A stretch of 64,000 bases of DNA, taken from NCBI RefSeq assembly GCF_030717995.2, contig NZ_CP157743.1, positions 3,064,501 to 3,128,500 of the forward strand, given 5' to 3'. The position numbers and the translations under genes are program-made. The notes under the pieces were generated by a model. It was not told where the DNA came from. It searched no databases and saw nothing but the letters and a program-made list of their open reading frames with translations. Positions 47,182 through 55,463 of this stretch are shown piece by piece. Positions within the stretch are counted from its first letter, which is position 1; each line of letters opens with the position of its first letter. This DNA is from Methylomarinum sp. Ch1-1 (lineage in GTDB: Bacteria > Pseudomonadota > Gammaproteobacteria > Methylococcales > Methylomonadaceae).

Positions 47182-47668
47182 CAATGAGATAAAAAAACAA
47201 TTAGAGTTAGCAAAAAATGAAATAAATCAAGGTGATTTAAAAAAAGCGCTTGAACTATTAAAGCCATTAATTAGACAAGATTTACCAGAATCTTTATTTC
47301 TTTATGCCTCTTTTAGCATAAAAAACTCAGAAACGGAAAATGAGTTTCATGAAAGAAGGATTAGACTATTAAAAAGGGCCTCGAACTTAGGGTTTATGCC
47401 TGCAACATATGCATTAGCAGAGAGTTATGAATTTGGTGATTTGTTAGCAGAGGATAAAAACAAGGCAGCAGAGCTTTATAGGTTATCTGCTGAACAGGGT
47501 TACCCTAAAGCAATGCTAGATCACGGTCTTAATTTATTTTATGGCTCCTATGGTATATCTCAAAACAAACCATTGGGTCTTATATTTATTAAAAAAGCAG
47601 CAGATGAGGGTGTAGAAGCTGCGTTAGATGTTTTAAAAGACCTTAAAGACCCTATCCAAAAGGACTAA
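47174..47668 (+). CDS. Sel1-repeat protein overlapping the RHS gene, candidate immunity protein
   Basis: A 164-residue cytosolic helical protein with two to three Sel1-like repeats: RRIRLLKRASNLGFMPATYALAESYEFG, AAELYRLSAEQGYPKAMLDHGLNLFYG and LIFIKKAADEGVEAALDVLKD. It starts inside the 3' end of the RHS gene (8-bp overlap, ATGGTTAGC). Its base composition is much more AT-rich than the RHS core, like the RHS tip. Genes that directly follow the tip of RHS proteins are usually immunity genes, so that role is inferred from position; Sel1-repeat proteins are known among such partners. No direct evidence of function exists here. Confidence 0.7.
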   Translation: MVSNEIKKQLELAKNEINQGDLKKALELLKPLIRQDLPESLFLYASFSIKNSETENEFHERRIRLLKRASNLGFMPATYALAESYEFGDLLAEDKNKAAELYRLSAEQGYPKAMLDHGLNLFYGSYGISQNKPLGLIFIKKAADEGVEAALDVLKDLKDPIQKD

Positions 47669-47982
47669 GGCCGTAAGATGGATTCGCCGCTAGGCAATCC
47701 GCCAAAACTTCGAAACCACCCTTGTATATTAAAGACATCTTCAAACACAAGATAATTTAAACCCAAAAGTTTATAGTGATTGTCGATTTCTGGGGAAGCC
47801 GTCCCACCCTGAAGCCTTTAGCTTGTTCGTAGATAGGCTCCCCTCCCTCGTCATCCATGCCGCGGAGTATCTGAGACCTGTAAGCTAAGCTTCTGAGTCT
47901 GCATTCACAAGGACGGTAGATGAAGTGTCAGGGTTGGGAAACCAGCGATCATCATAACAAACAAATCTTAGGAAGATAGATA
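47669..47982 (+). ncRNA. IS110 left-end region, candidate bridge-RNA locus
   Basis: The 314 bp between the Sel1 gene and the IS110-type transposase are non-coding. They include gttcgtagataggctccc...catgccgcggagtatctgag and cacaaggacggtagatgaag before the ATG at 47983. In one group of IS110 elements the untranslated end upstream of the transposase encodes the bridge RNA that guides insertion. I cannot fold or align it here, so the RNA is a hypothesis from position only. Confidence 0.3.
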
Positions 47983-48417
47983 ATGAACTATGTTGGCATT
48001 GATGTGAGCCAAAAAGAATTAGTGGTCGTCGTGATTATCAAAGGGAAAGCACGTCCGGCCAAAAAATTTGAAAATACTGCAGCCGGGCATCTTGAGATCA
48101 TTCAGCGATTAACCAAATTGAAAGGCGAAACGCGGATTTGCTTGGAAGCAACGGGCGTTTATCATTTTGATTTAGCGGTCGCATTGAGTCGGGCCGATGA
48201 CCTCGAAGTGATGGTTATCAATCCTAAAGCCGCGCATAACTTCGCTCAGGCCTTGATGAAACGGAGTAAGACCGACACTATCGATGCGGCCACCTTAGCG
48301 GCCTATTGCGAAAGAATGCCGTTTGAAGCGTGGCAGCGTCCAGCTGACGAAGTCATCGCATTAAGAGCTATGAGCCAGCCGGTGTTTCGAGTAGGACAGG
48401 CACTCCCAGCGCGGTAG
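47983..48417 (+). pseudogene. IS110-family transposase, truncated after the DEDD domain
   Basis: A 144-residue N-terminal fragment of a protein of normally about 320-400 residues. The RuvC-like DEDD domain is recognisable: YVGIDVSQKELVV (first Asp), CLEATGVYHF (Glu), KTDTIDAATLAAY (two Asp). Homology ends at about ALRAMS (near 48374); the last 13 codons (QPVFRVGQALPAR) belong to the joined group II intron remnant. The C-terminal transposase_20 domain with the catalytic serine is missing, so no active enzyme is made. An intron insertion into IS110 is the simplest explanation. Confidence 0.85.
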
Positions 48418-49494
48418 GGTGATGTTGGTTTTCTCCGTTTGCCGCCTGGTTTCCCGACGGTGCCACAATATCTCACCCATGACGCAGGTTGATACCCGCC
48501 CCCTCTCAGAACCGGACAAGCGGCTTTCCCACATCCGGCTCCTCGATCAGTCATTCAGCAAGCCTCCGCCCTTCGAAATGGATTCAGGTCTATGCGGATG
48601 CGTACGCGCGGCCAACCAATGCTATTTAAAGCCTGGTTGAACCGGTCCCAGTTGTAAGCCTTGCGCTGGCTCTTGCGGTTGAGCCGTTTATACAGAATGT
48701 GTGTTGCGCGATAGACAAAGTCACTGCACCGGGTTGCGTTATCCGTGATGGCATAATAGTTCAGGTGGCCAGCTACCCGCGCCTTGGCGCGGCGTAGCAT
48801 TTCGCCCTTGGTCAGCTTGTGTCGCGCCTTGCTCGCCCATTCGTCGAAGGCCTTCAAGCCCGCGCCGAATTTCTTGCGCGCGGTGCGTCGCTTGACCTTG
48901 AAGTCTCCCCGCTTGGTCTTCCCACAGTAGTGGGTAAAACCGAGAAATGTAAACTCTTCCGGCTTCTTCCCTTTCCTTTGCGCATTGGTTCTGGCGAATC
49001 GCCCGAATTCTATGCAGCGGGTCTTCTCTTCGGCGAGACTCAATCCGAACTGTTCCAGTCGTCCCGATAAGGCCTTCATGAAGGCGTCCGCTTCTTGTTT
49101 GTATTGGAACCCGGCCACGAAGTCGTCGGCAAAACGAAAATAGTACGCTTCGCCTGCGCTTCGTAGCACCACCCGCCGACTGAACCAGAGGTCCAGTACA
49201 TAGTGCAGGTAGATGTTCGATAACAGCGGCGAGAGGATGGAGCCCTGGGGCGTACCCTCTTCACTGGCTTGCACCAGACCATCTTCCAGTATCCCGCCTT
49301 TAAGCATACGCTCGATCAGGCGGAGGATCCGCGGGTCTCCGATCCGGTGGCGGAGAAATTCCAGCATCCAATCATGATTGACCTTGTTGAAGAAGCTTCG
49401 AATGTCGGCTTCGACCACATGGTTGACACGCTTCTGCTGAATGGTTTCGCCCAGCTTCGCCAGACATTGATGTTGGCTGTGCCGCGGGCGATAA
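48374..49494 (-). mobile_element. Group II intron remnant (3' part with domain V)
   Basis: On the minus strand this holds the end of the intron: the reverse transcriptase (48555-49494) and then domain V at 48509-48541. Domain V begins GAGCCGGATGTGGGAAAG, contains the GAAA loop and ends GTCCGGTTC, an excellent match to the conserved 34-nt catalytic hairpin. Domain VI and the 3' splice site lie between 48374 and 48508 but I could not place them exactly. The intron 5' half and the N-terminus of the protein are missing at 49494, where a 30-bp direct repeat begins. Confidence 0.8.
48555..49494 (-). pseudogene. ltrA: Group II intron reverse transcriptase/maturase, N-terminally truncated
   Basis: About 313 residues remain of a protein of normally about 420. 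The preserved part runs from YRPRHSQHQCLAKLGETIQQ through VVEADIRSFFNKVNHDWMLEF (RT motif with the metal-binding Asp), EGTPQGSILSPLLSNIYLHY (motif 4) and the active-site YYFRFADDFVAGF (FADD box). The FTFLGFTHYCGK motif and the C-terminal maturase/thumb part (GHLNYYAITDNATRC) follow. RT motifs 0-2 are lost at the junction with the direct repeat. No start codon suits the truncated frame, so it is probably not expressed. The C-terminus looks complete, without an HNH endonuclease domain. Confidence 0.9.
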
Positions 49495-49523
49495 GCAGTA
49501 TTAGGGTCAGACTCGATTGATTC
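49494..49523. repeat. 30-bp direct repeat, left copy
   Basis: This starts AGCAGTATTAGGGTCAGACT and is repeated exactly at 49650-49679. It joins the truncated intron reverse transcriptase to the copied RHS fragment. Its last 9 bp (CGATTGATT..) recur once more at about 49680-49690. Confidence 0.95.
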
Positions 49524-49649
49524 CAGCGTGAGTTATGACGACGGCACCGCGGTGGAATACACCTGGGACAAGCTGGACTTGGTCAAAATACGCGACCGCC
49601 TCGGCCGCGAAACCCATTACACCTATGACGCGCTGCGCCGCAAAATCAG
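49524..49649 (+). repeat. 126-bp copy of the RHS gene interior
   Basis: This is identical to 44511-44636 of the RHS gene except for two positions (49623 and 49632, both silent codon changes). The length is exactly 42 codons, two RHS repeats. It is in the same orientation as the parent but has no promoter, start or downstream core. It lies between exact 30-bp direct repeats, so it looks like a captured or ectopically duplicated segment. Confidence 0.95.
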
Positions 49650-49679
49650 AGCAGTATTAGGGTCAGACTCGATTGATTC
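49650..49679. repeat. 30-bp direct repeat, right copy
   Basis: An exact second copy of 49494-49523. It abuts the truncated 3' end of the integrase gene, whose last residues (NQS) and TGA stop come from the repeat-like sequence tgaatcaatcg. Confidence 0.95.
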
Positions 49680-50361
49680 ACGATTGATTCAAGAGTTCTG
49701 ATTTCCTCATGCCTGTGGTCATCGCCATCAACACCAGCAAATAAAGCCGGATCCATTCAGACTGACGACAAGCCGCTAACAGGCGGTCACGCTCGACTGA
49801 CGACAGATAGCGCACACGGCCCTTAGGCTGGGGCAGGCTCGACGTTCTCCTGACGGGATTAGCTGTCACATAGCCTTGCTTAAAGGCATAGGTAAAAATC
49901 GACGACAGCGTCCCACGGTAGCGGTTTACGGTGGTATTGGACAGGGTTTTGTCAATGGATTTAGTTTTGCCGGCGTTCTTTCCGCGTCCTTGCCCTACCC
50001 GGCAATTTTTAGTTTTCATGGCATTCAGTTCGGCGCGGATTTTATCGGCGTCGATTTCATTCAGCCGGTAATCGCCAAACCGTTTGACCCAGAACCGGCT
50101 TCGCTGTAATTGGTGTTCGATATCCTTGCCAGCCCACTGGAGCATGTATTCATCGACCAATTTGGCAAAGGTCAGCCTTGCGCCCTTGTTGCCAAAAGCG
50201 GCAATGGCATCACGGTCTTGCTCGATCCGGTCCGCCCAGGCTTTGGCGTCGGTTTTGCGTTTAAAGGTTTTGGATTTGATTTGTTTGCCGAGCCGATCAC
50301 GGATAACGGACCTGTAAACATGACCGGATTTATTTTGTATTTTTCGAATGGTATACGCCAT
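49678..50361 (-). pseudogene. Tyrosine-recombinase integrase, C-terminally truncated
   Basis: The 227 residues cover an AP2-like arm-binding N-terminus (MAYTIRKIQNKSGHVYRS), the core-binding SAM-like domain (about 65-185) and the start of the catalytic domain. The catalytic domain includes only the first catalytic arginine, R219 in MTTGMRKSELL. The HxxR box and the nucleophilic tyrosine are missing, so it cannot recombine DNA. The break coincides with the direct-repeat cluster. It faces away from tRNA-Met (50527-50604) with a 165-bp gap, the usual place for an island integrase next to its attachment site. A normal protein is about 330-400 residues. Confidence 0.88.
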
Positions 50362-50526
50362 ACAAACCTCGAATATAGGTGTATTCGGAATGGTGTAGCA
50401 ACTAGCGTAGTTATACAGCTTCTCCGTGTTTGGAGTAGTGTAGTATTTAGTGTAGTGCTACGGTTTGTGTGCGTGTTTTAACCGATGGCTATTTGAAAAA
50501 AATCCTTATTTTTCAAGGGGGTAAAG

Positions 50527-50604
50527 TGGTGGCGACACCGGGGATCGAACCTGGGACCTCGGGGTTATGAATCCCGCGCTCTAACCGGACTGAGCTATGT
50601 CGCC
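50527..50604 (-). tRNA. tRNA-Met (CAT anticodon)
   Basis: On the minus strand the gene starts GGCGACATAGCTCAG and ends TGTCGCC-A-CCA, so the 7-bp acceptor stem is perfect and the CCA is encoded. The anticodon stem-loop reads GCGGGATTCATAACCCCGA with anticodon CAT. The T arm is GGTTCGATCC. The 3' end (50527) faces the truncated integrase, so it is a candidate attachment site. Elongator Met is most likely; a lysidine-modified Ile tRNA cannot be excluded from sequence. Confidence 0.93.
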
Positions 50605-50672
50605 ACTGTATTGACTCTTCGAAACAGACCGTCCCGAAGAGCTAATAATTATAAGAACCTGTTTGACGAATG

Positions 50673-51764
50673 TCAAACATTAAATCGAAAATGTATCACA
50701 TCACCGTCCTGGACCACATACTCCTTGCCTTCGAGACGCCATTTTCCGGCGTCCTTGGCCCCCTGCTCGCCATTACAAGCAATGAAGTCCTCATAGGAAA
50801 TCACTTCGGCGCGGATGAAACCTTTTTCGAAATCGGTGTGAATGACGCCGGCCGCTTGAGGCGCTAATGCGCCTTTCAAAACGGTCCAAGCCCGCACTTC
50901 CTTGACGCCAGCGGTAAAATAAGTGGAAAGGTTCAATAATTCGTAAGCGGCCCTGACGACTCTGTTTAATCCCGGCTCTTCCAGACCCAGTTCATCGAGA
51001 AACTCCTTCTTTTCATCATCCTCCAATTGCACTATTTCCGCTTCGATAGCCGCGCATACCGACACGACCTTCGCCCCTTCCTTGGCGGCATAATCGGCGA
51101 CTTGATCCAACATCGGATTGTCTACAAAACCATCTTCTTGAACATTGGCGATATATAAAGTAGGCTTTATCGTAATGAGACACAGCTCTTTGATCAGCTT
51201 GAGCTCGTCCTCGGTCAAATTCAACGAACGAACCGGTTCGCCGTTATCCAGATGTTTTGCTACTTTTTCCAACACCTGTTTTTTTGCCAATTCCTCCTTA
51301 TTGCCGGACTTTGAGGCCTTGGCGGCGCGTTGCAAGGCTTTTTCCACCGAAGCCATATCCGCCAGCGCCAATTCGGTATTGATGACTTCGATATCGCCAG
51401 TGGGATCGACCTTACCGGCGACATGAACGACGTTGTCATCTTCAAAACAACGTACGACATGGACGATCGCGTCCGTTTCCCTGATATTGCCCAAGAACTG
51501 ATTACCCAGTCCTTCGCCTTTGGAGGCGCCGGCGACCAGGCCTGCGATATCGACAAACTCTATCGTGGTCGGCAACACTCTCTCAGGTTTTACGATGTCC
51601 GCCAGCTTGTCCATTCTTGGATCTGGGACCGGCACCACCCCAATATTCGGATCTATCGTGCAAAAAGGATAATTTTCCGCCGCGATGGTCGCCTGAGTTA
51701 ACGCATTAAACAAAGTCGACTTACCGACATTAGGCAAACCGACAATACCACAATGAAGTGCCAT
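50673..51764 (-). CDS. ychF: Redox-regulated ATPase YchF
   Basis: The 363-residue protein is a full-length Obg-family P-loop protein. Its G1 motif is [15 protein letters not shown] at about residues 8-22, and [22 protein letters not shown] is the G3 region. A C-terminal TGS domain has [24 protein letters not shown]. YchF prefers ATP over GTP and associates with ribosomes. It lies next to tRNA-Met, 68 bp apart, on the same strand. The chromosome outside the island resumes here. Confidence 0.97.
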   Translation of the reverse strand: MALHCGIVGLPNVGKSTLFNALTQATIAAENYPFCTIDPNIGVVPVPDPRMDKLADIVKPERVLPTTIEFVDIAGLVAGASKGEGLGNQFLGNIRETDAIVHVVRCFEDDNVVHVAGKVDPTGDIEVINTELALADMASVEKALQRAAKASKSGNKEELAKKQVLEKVAKHLDNGEPVRSLNLTEDELKLIKELCLITIKPTLYIANVQEDGFVDNPMLDQVADYAAKEGAKVVSVCAAIEAEIVQLEDDEKKEFLDELGLEEPGLNRVVRAAYELLNLSTYFTAGVKEVRAWTVLKGALAPQAAGVIHTDFEKGFIRAEVISYEDFIACNGEQGAKDAGKWRLEGKEYVVQDGDVIHFRFNV

Positions 51765-51868
51765 AGAGTTCTCTTAACTGAATATTTGAAGGAGCAGGCC
51801 CTATCGGACCAAAACAGGAGGCAGATTATACAATCGAATGACTGAATCTAAAAACCGGAAGCCAGATT

Positions 51869-53083
51869 CTATTCCTCAATCAGCTCTTTGCTGAATTTGA
51901 CGACCTGATTTCGTCCTCTTTTCTTGGCGGCATAAAGCGCCATATCGGCATAATGAATGATTTGATCGATATTCGCCCGCGGCATGCTCTGGCAACAATC
52001 ATTATCATGACAATAAAGCCCTATGCTCATCGTCACTCGGATCGAATCATCCTTTTTTTGCCAGAACAGCTGATTGACCTCCTTTCTGATTCGTTCGGCA
52101 AACATAATGCCATTGGCACAGCTGGTATTGGTAAAAATAATGACAAATTCCTCTCCGCCAAAGCGCACCAACACATCGGCATGACGAACCTGTGTTTTTA
52201 ACAGGTTCGCGATATCGATCAACACCTGATCGCCAAAAATGTGCCCATAGTTGTCATTGATCGATTTAAAATGATCGATATCCATAATCAACAAACACAT
52301 CGCTTGCCCATAGCGCTCATAGCCGGCCATCGTCATCTTAATCTGGTTATAAAAATAACGCCTATTATAAAGACCCGTCAGCTGGTCGAGCACCGAAATG
52401 TTTTCGTAATGTTCTTTCAGGCGCTTGATATCCTTATAGGCTCTTTCCAACTTTGTCGTTCGGCTGGCAATCTGACGCTCCATTTGATGAAACAAACGAT
52501 AATTGGAGATCAATTGCCCCAACATATTCTTGTAGATTTCCAATAAGCGTATATGCCATTCAGTAAAATAATACGGTTCTGGATGGGAAATATTGAGCAC
52601 CCCGATCAATTCAAGGTTAGCGGCAAAAACCGGTACACTGATAATCGAGCCCGGCATGGCGCCATCCATCTCTGCCCCATTGTTAATAAAGCGCTCATCC
52701 TCGCGGCAATTGTGGCAATGCTGCAGCGTTTTCTTTTCCGCGGCAAGCCCGATGATGCCTTCGCCGACCTTGAATTGTCGTGATTGGAAGCTCTCGTTTA
52801 GGTCCTCCAAAACTTCGAAGTAACTGAGCCCGGTCACATTAACCAAGACTTGTTCATCCTCATTCAGTAAGAAAAAGGAACAGCGCTCCATATCCTGATT
52901 TTGAATCAGCGTCGACAACGCCTTATCCAACAGCAACTTTTCATCATTGACGCTTAACTGATAATTGAGCTCAGACAATTCTTTTATCGTCGACAACGAG
53001 TTCATCAAATCGACGACAATGTCCTCCATGCCGTGCTCAACACCAATCTCGTAATTTATATTTTCTGGCATTTTGTTATCCAC
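51869..53083 (-). CDS. GAF-GGDEF diguanylate cyclase
   Basis: A 404-residue cytosolic protein with a GAF domain (about 35-190, with CHNCREDERFINN and VPVFAANLELIGVLNI). A coiled linker (about 195-230) leads to a GGDEF domain (about 235-395) with intact RFGGEEF. The RHAD inhibitory I-site lies exactly five residues before the motif, so it is probably an active cyclase subject to product inhibition. The start is GTG at 53083, overlapping the upstream HDOD stop by 8 bp; an ATG at 53071 is an alternative. Coupling with the HDOD gene suggests one signalling pathway. Confidence 0.92.
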   Translation of the reverse strand: MDNKMPENINYEIGVEHGMEDIVVDLMNSLSTIKELSELNYQLSVNDEKLLLDKALSTLIQNQDMERCSFFLLNEDEQVLVNVTGLSYFEVLEDLNESFQSRQFKVGEGIIGLAAEKKTLQHCHNCREDERFINNGAEMDGAMPGSIISVPVFAANLELIGVLNISHPEPYYFTEWHIRLLEIYKNMLGQLISNYRLFHQMERQIASRTTKLERAYKDIKRLKEHYENISVLDQLTGLYNRRYFYNQIKMTMAGYERYGQAMCLLIMDIDHFKSINDNYGHIFGDQVLIDIANLLKTQVRHADVLVRFGGEEFVIIFTNTSCANGIMFAERIRKEVNQLFWQKKDDSIRVTMSIGLYCHDNDCCQSMPRANIDQIIHYADMALYAAKKRGRNQVVKFSKELIEE

Positions 53084-53936
53084 TGATTATCGCCGCCAAT
53101 TCACGAATATTATTTTTATGCTCCTTGACTTCATCTATTGCGGCTATCAAATCCTCGGCCGACAAGGATAGCCTGTCGAGCGCGACTTGGTAATCCGACA
53201 ATGTAAATGGCGCATCGCTGTTAATAGTGATCGTAAGAGCCTGGCTAAGCTTAATGAGTTCAATCAGTTGCGCAACCTTGCCGCGATAGCCTGGATTATC
53301 GAACTCCTTCAACACCGCCTGGTAAACCGGCGGCAAGCGCCATTTATTCAATAATAAATAGCCCAGTCGATAATGAGTGACACCAAATGAGTGGCGAATA
53401 TTCTCATGCACGTAATGAATGGATTTGTCACTACGGCCAAAAATATCATTCATGCTTTCCGGAAACAGAAAAACCGCCACTAACATGCCGATATTCAACA
53501 GCAAGCCGGAAGTATAAACGGTGGCTGATGAATCGAACTCATTTTGATTTTTACTCGATAATTTTTGCGCAAAGACGGCCGTCATCAGGGCTTGACTCCA
53601 GTGATCGTCGGCATTGAAACCCGGACATTTTCTAATATCAAGATGCACGTTCAATGCGATGCTCAAGGATAGACTCTTTACCAAATTCAATCCCAACACT
53701 TGAATAATCGCTTTGCGGAGATCACTGATTTTTCCGCTGCATCCGAAATAAGCCGAATTTGCCAAACCTAATAAGCGGGCAACCAAAGAAGGCGACAAAG
53801 AGAGCACATCGACCAGCTCATTCACCGAGATATCCGGATCATTAACCGCATCGATAATCCTGAGGCTTGCTTCAGGCAACGGAGGGAGATTTTTAATCCT
53901 GTTGAGTCTAAGTTGATAATCTTGCTTGGAGTTCAC
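53076..53936 (-). CDS. HDOD domain signalling protein
   Basis: A 286-residue HDOD protein: PPLPEASLRIIDAVNDPDISVNELVDV, then LVARLLGLANSAYFGCSGKI and IQVLGLNLVKSL. The catalytic His-Asp of true HD enzymes is lacking: the position reads YTSGLLLNIGML. It is translationally coupled to the GAF-GGDEF cyclase downstream (8-bp overlap), so a shared regulatory role is likely. The upstream gene ygfX lies 16 bp away on the same strand. Confidence 0.9.
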   Translation of the reverse strand: MNSKQDYQLRLNRIKNLPPLPEASLRIIDAVNDPDISVNELVDVLSLSPSLVARLLGLANSAYFGCSGKISDLRKAIIQVLGLNLVKSLSLSIALNVHLDIRKCPGFNADDHWSQALMTAVFAQKLSSKNQNEFDSSATVYTSGLLLNIGMLVAVFLFPESMNDIFGRSDKSIHYVHENIRHSFGVTHYRLGYLLLNKWRLPPVYQAVLKEFDNPGYRGKVAQLIELIKLSQALTITINSDAPFTLSDYQVALDRLSLSAEDLIAAIDEVKEHKNNIRELAAIISG

Positions 53937-53952
53937 TATGATTTCCTATTCG

Positions 53953-54372
53953 CTACCCCGAAGTTTTAAGGGTCGCCAGCATTGTTCGATAGTCTTTATC
54001 GGATAACGCATCGCTAAAGACAACAATAATCTTTTTTTGTCGACCAATCTTACAGCTCAACAACATCATCCAAACGGTTAAAACAGATGTCGCCTCAAAC
54101 TCGACCGGGATGCAAAGATCATTTATTAACACTAATTCCCAGCCGCCGTGCTCGGAATATTTTAAAGATACAATCTGTTTTTTATTATAACGCCATAGTT
54201 GAATAAATAAACTGCTTAGCAAAAACACAAGTAAAATTAATCGATTACTCAACGCTAAGCTATTCAGCCAACAACCGGCCGCGGCGAGCAGATGAGTCGA
54301 CAGGATCAGCCCATTCAGCCGCTGCGAATGTTCTATGGCGAAGATTTGCACAGGATTCGGTTTTTTATTCAC
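53953..54372 (-). CDS. ygfX: YgfX/CptA-type membrane protein
   Basis: A 139-residue protein with two adjacent helices (about 22-37 and 43-60) and a C-terminal beta-rich domain containing GGWELVLINDLCIPVEFEATS and IIVVFSDALSDKDYRTMLATL. This is the layout of YgfX (CptA), which in E. coli sits next to sdhE and affects succinate dehydrogenase flavinylation or cytoskeletal proteins. No sdhE gene is visible in this neighbourhood. It is divergent from ygfZ with a 65-bp gap, and their promoters must share that gap. Confidence 0.75.
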   Translation of the reverse strand: MNKKPNPVQIFAIEHSQRLNGLILSTHLLAAAGCWLNSLALSNRLILLVFLLSSLFIQLWRYNKKQIVSLKYSEHGGWELVLINDLCIPVEFEATSVLTVWMMLLSCKIGRQKKIIVVFSDALSDKDYRTMLATLKTSG

Positions 54373-54437
54373 AACTAGGCATTACCCTATTGAATTAATC
54401 AAGCTATAATCACCAAATTTTATCAAAGCTGAAGACC

Positions 54438-55436
54438 ATGAATTCGGACTGGATAGCATTTTTACAATCGAAAGGCGCTCGTTTGACCGATGATCGGCAT
54501 ATTGAGTTCTCGCCTAGCACTCCCAACACTATCGAAGAAAGACTTTACCCAGTCACCCACTTAACGACATTTAAAGTGAGTGGCGACGATGCGTCAACCT
54601 TTCTACAAGGCCAGCTGACCTGCAACATTAACGACTTAACGGATGACCAAGCAGGCTTTGCGGCATATTGCAACGCCAAGGGCAGAGTCATCAGCAACCT
54701 ACTGATCTGCAGACAACACGATGCTTTCATAGTCATACTGCCGACTTCCTTATTAGATAAGGTCATCAACAAGTTGCGGATGTATATCTTGCGCGCCAAA
54801 GTAACCCTGACCCGCGAAGCCGAAAATTTATGTCTATTGGGTCTGAATAGCAAACACCCTAGCGTTGCCAATATAACTCTGCCGGTCAACAATTATCAAG
54901 TTACTAAAGGCGACCCACACATCATCAAGCTACCGAGTCCGTCGCCACGCTATCTGATTTTAGCAGATCTCGACCATGCTAAACGGTTCTGGTCACAGAC
55001 GGTGGATAGCCAAATCCTGCAAAAAGGTGATTCTAATCTCTGGAGTTACCAAGACTTATCCGCCGGCATTCCCTGGTTTGACGAGTCGGTTTCCGAACAA
55101 TATATCCCACAAATGCTTAACGTCGACAAGCTAGGCGGCATCAGTTTCAACAAAGGTTGTTATACCGGCCAGGAGATCGTCGCCCGCACCCATTATCTTG
55201 GTAAGGCAAAACGTGAGCTTTATCTGGCCGAATGCAGCAATGCTGAAATCATCGATCGCGACACAACGATAATCGATGGCGACAATGGAGAAAGCTCAGC
55301 CAAGATAGTGGCTTTTTGCTGTCTAGGACAAACTTGCAGATTGCTACTGGTGATGCCAACAAGCGACAGCGACCAAAAAACTCTTGTACTGAACAATTCC
55401 AGTCAGGATAAAATCACCCTCATTCCTTTTCAATAA
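54438..55436 (+). CDS. ygfZ: YgfZ, folate-binding Fe-S cluster protein
   Basis: A 332-residue cytosolic protein with the invariant YgfZ motif KGCYTGQEIVARTHY (near residues 239-253), carrying the functional cysteine. The N-terminal FLQGQLTCNINDL segment and a mid YNAKGR-type segment (YCNAKGRVISN) also fit. YgfZ uses folate to support assembly or repair of some Fe-S proteins such as MiaB. An HDOD gene follows 28 bp downstream on the same strand, so both may be transcribed together. Confidence 0.95.
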   Translation: MNSDWIAFLQSKGARLTDDRHIEFSPSTPNTIEERLYPVTHLTTFKVSGDDASTFLQGQLTCNINDLTDDQAGFAAYCNAKGRVISNLLICRQHDAFIVILPTSLLDKVINKLRMYILRAKVTLTREAENLCLLGLNSKHPSVANITLPVNNYQVTKGDPHIIKLPSPSPRYLILADLDHAKRFWSQTVDSQILQKGDSNLWSYQDLSAGIPWFDESVSEQYIPQMLNVDKLGGISFNKGCYTGQEIVARTHYLGKAKRELYLAECSNAEIIDRDTTIIDGDNGESSAKIVAFCCLGQTCRLLLVMPTSDSDQKTLVLNNSSQDKITLIPFQ

Positions 55437-55463
55437 ATAACGGCAAATAACGGAAACCTATCC

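Noticed and set aside
48303-48554. An 83-residue minus-strand frame next to the reverse transcriptase
   Set aside because: It lies in the structured 3' part of the intron, including domain V, which is RNA and not coding.
50507-50620. A second tRNA 3'-end copy as the island attachment site
   Set aside because: I looked for a repeat of the tRNA-Met end in the window and saw none, so the far boundary cannot be placed.
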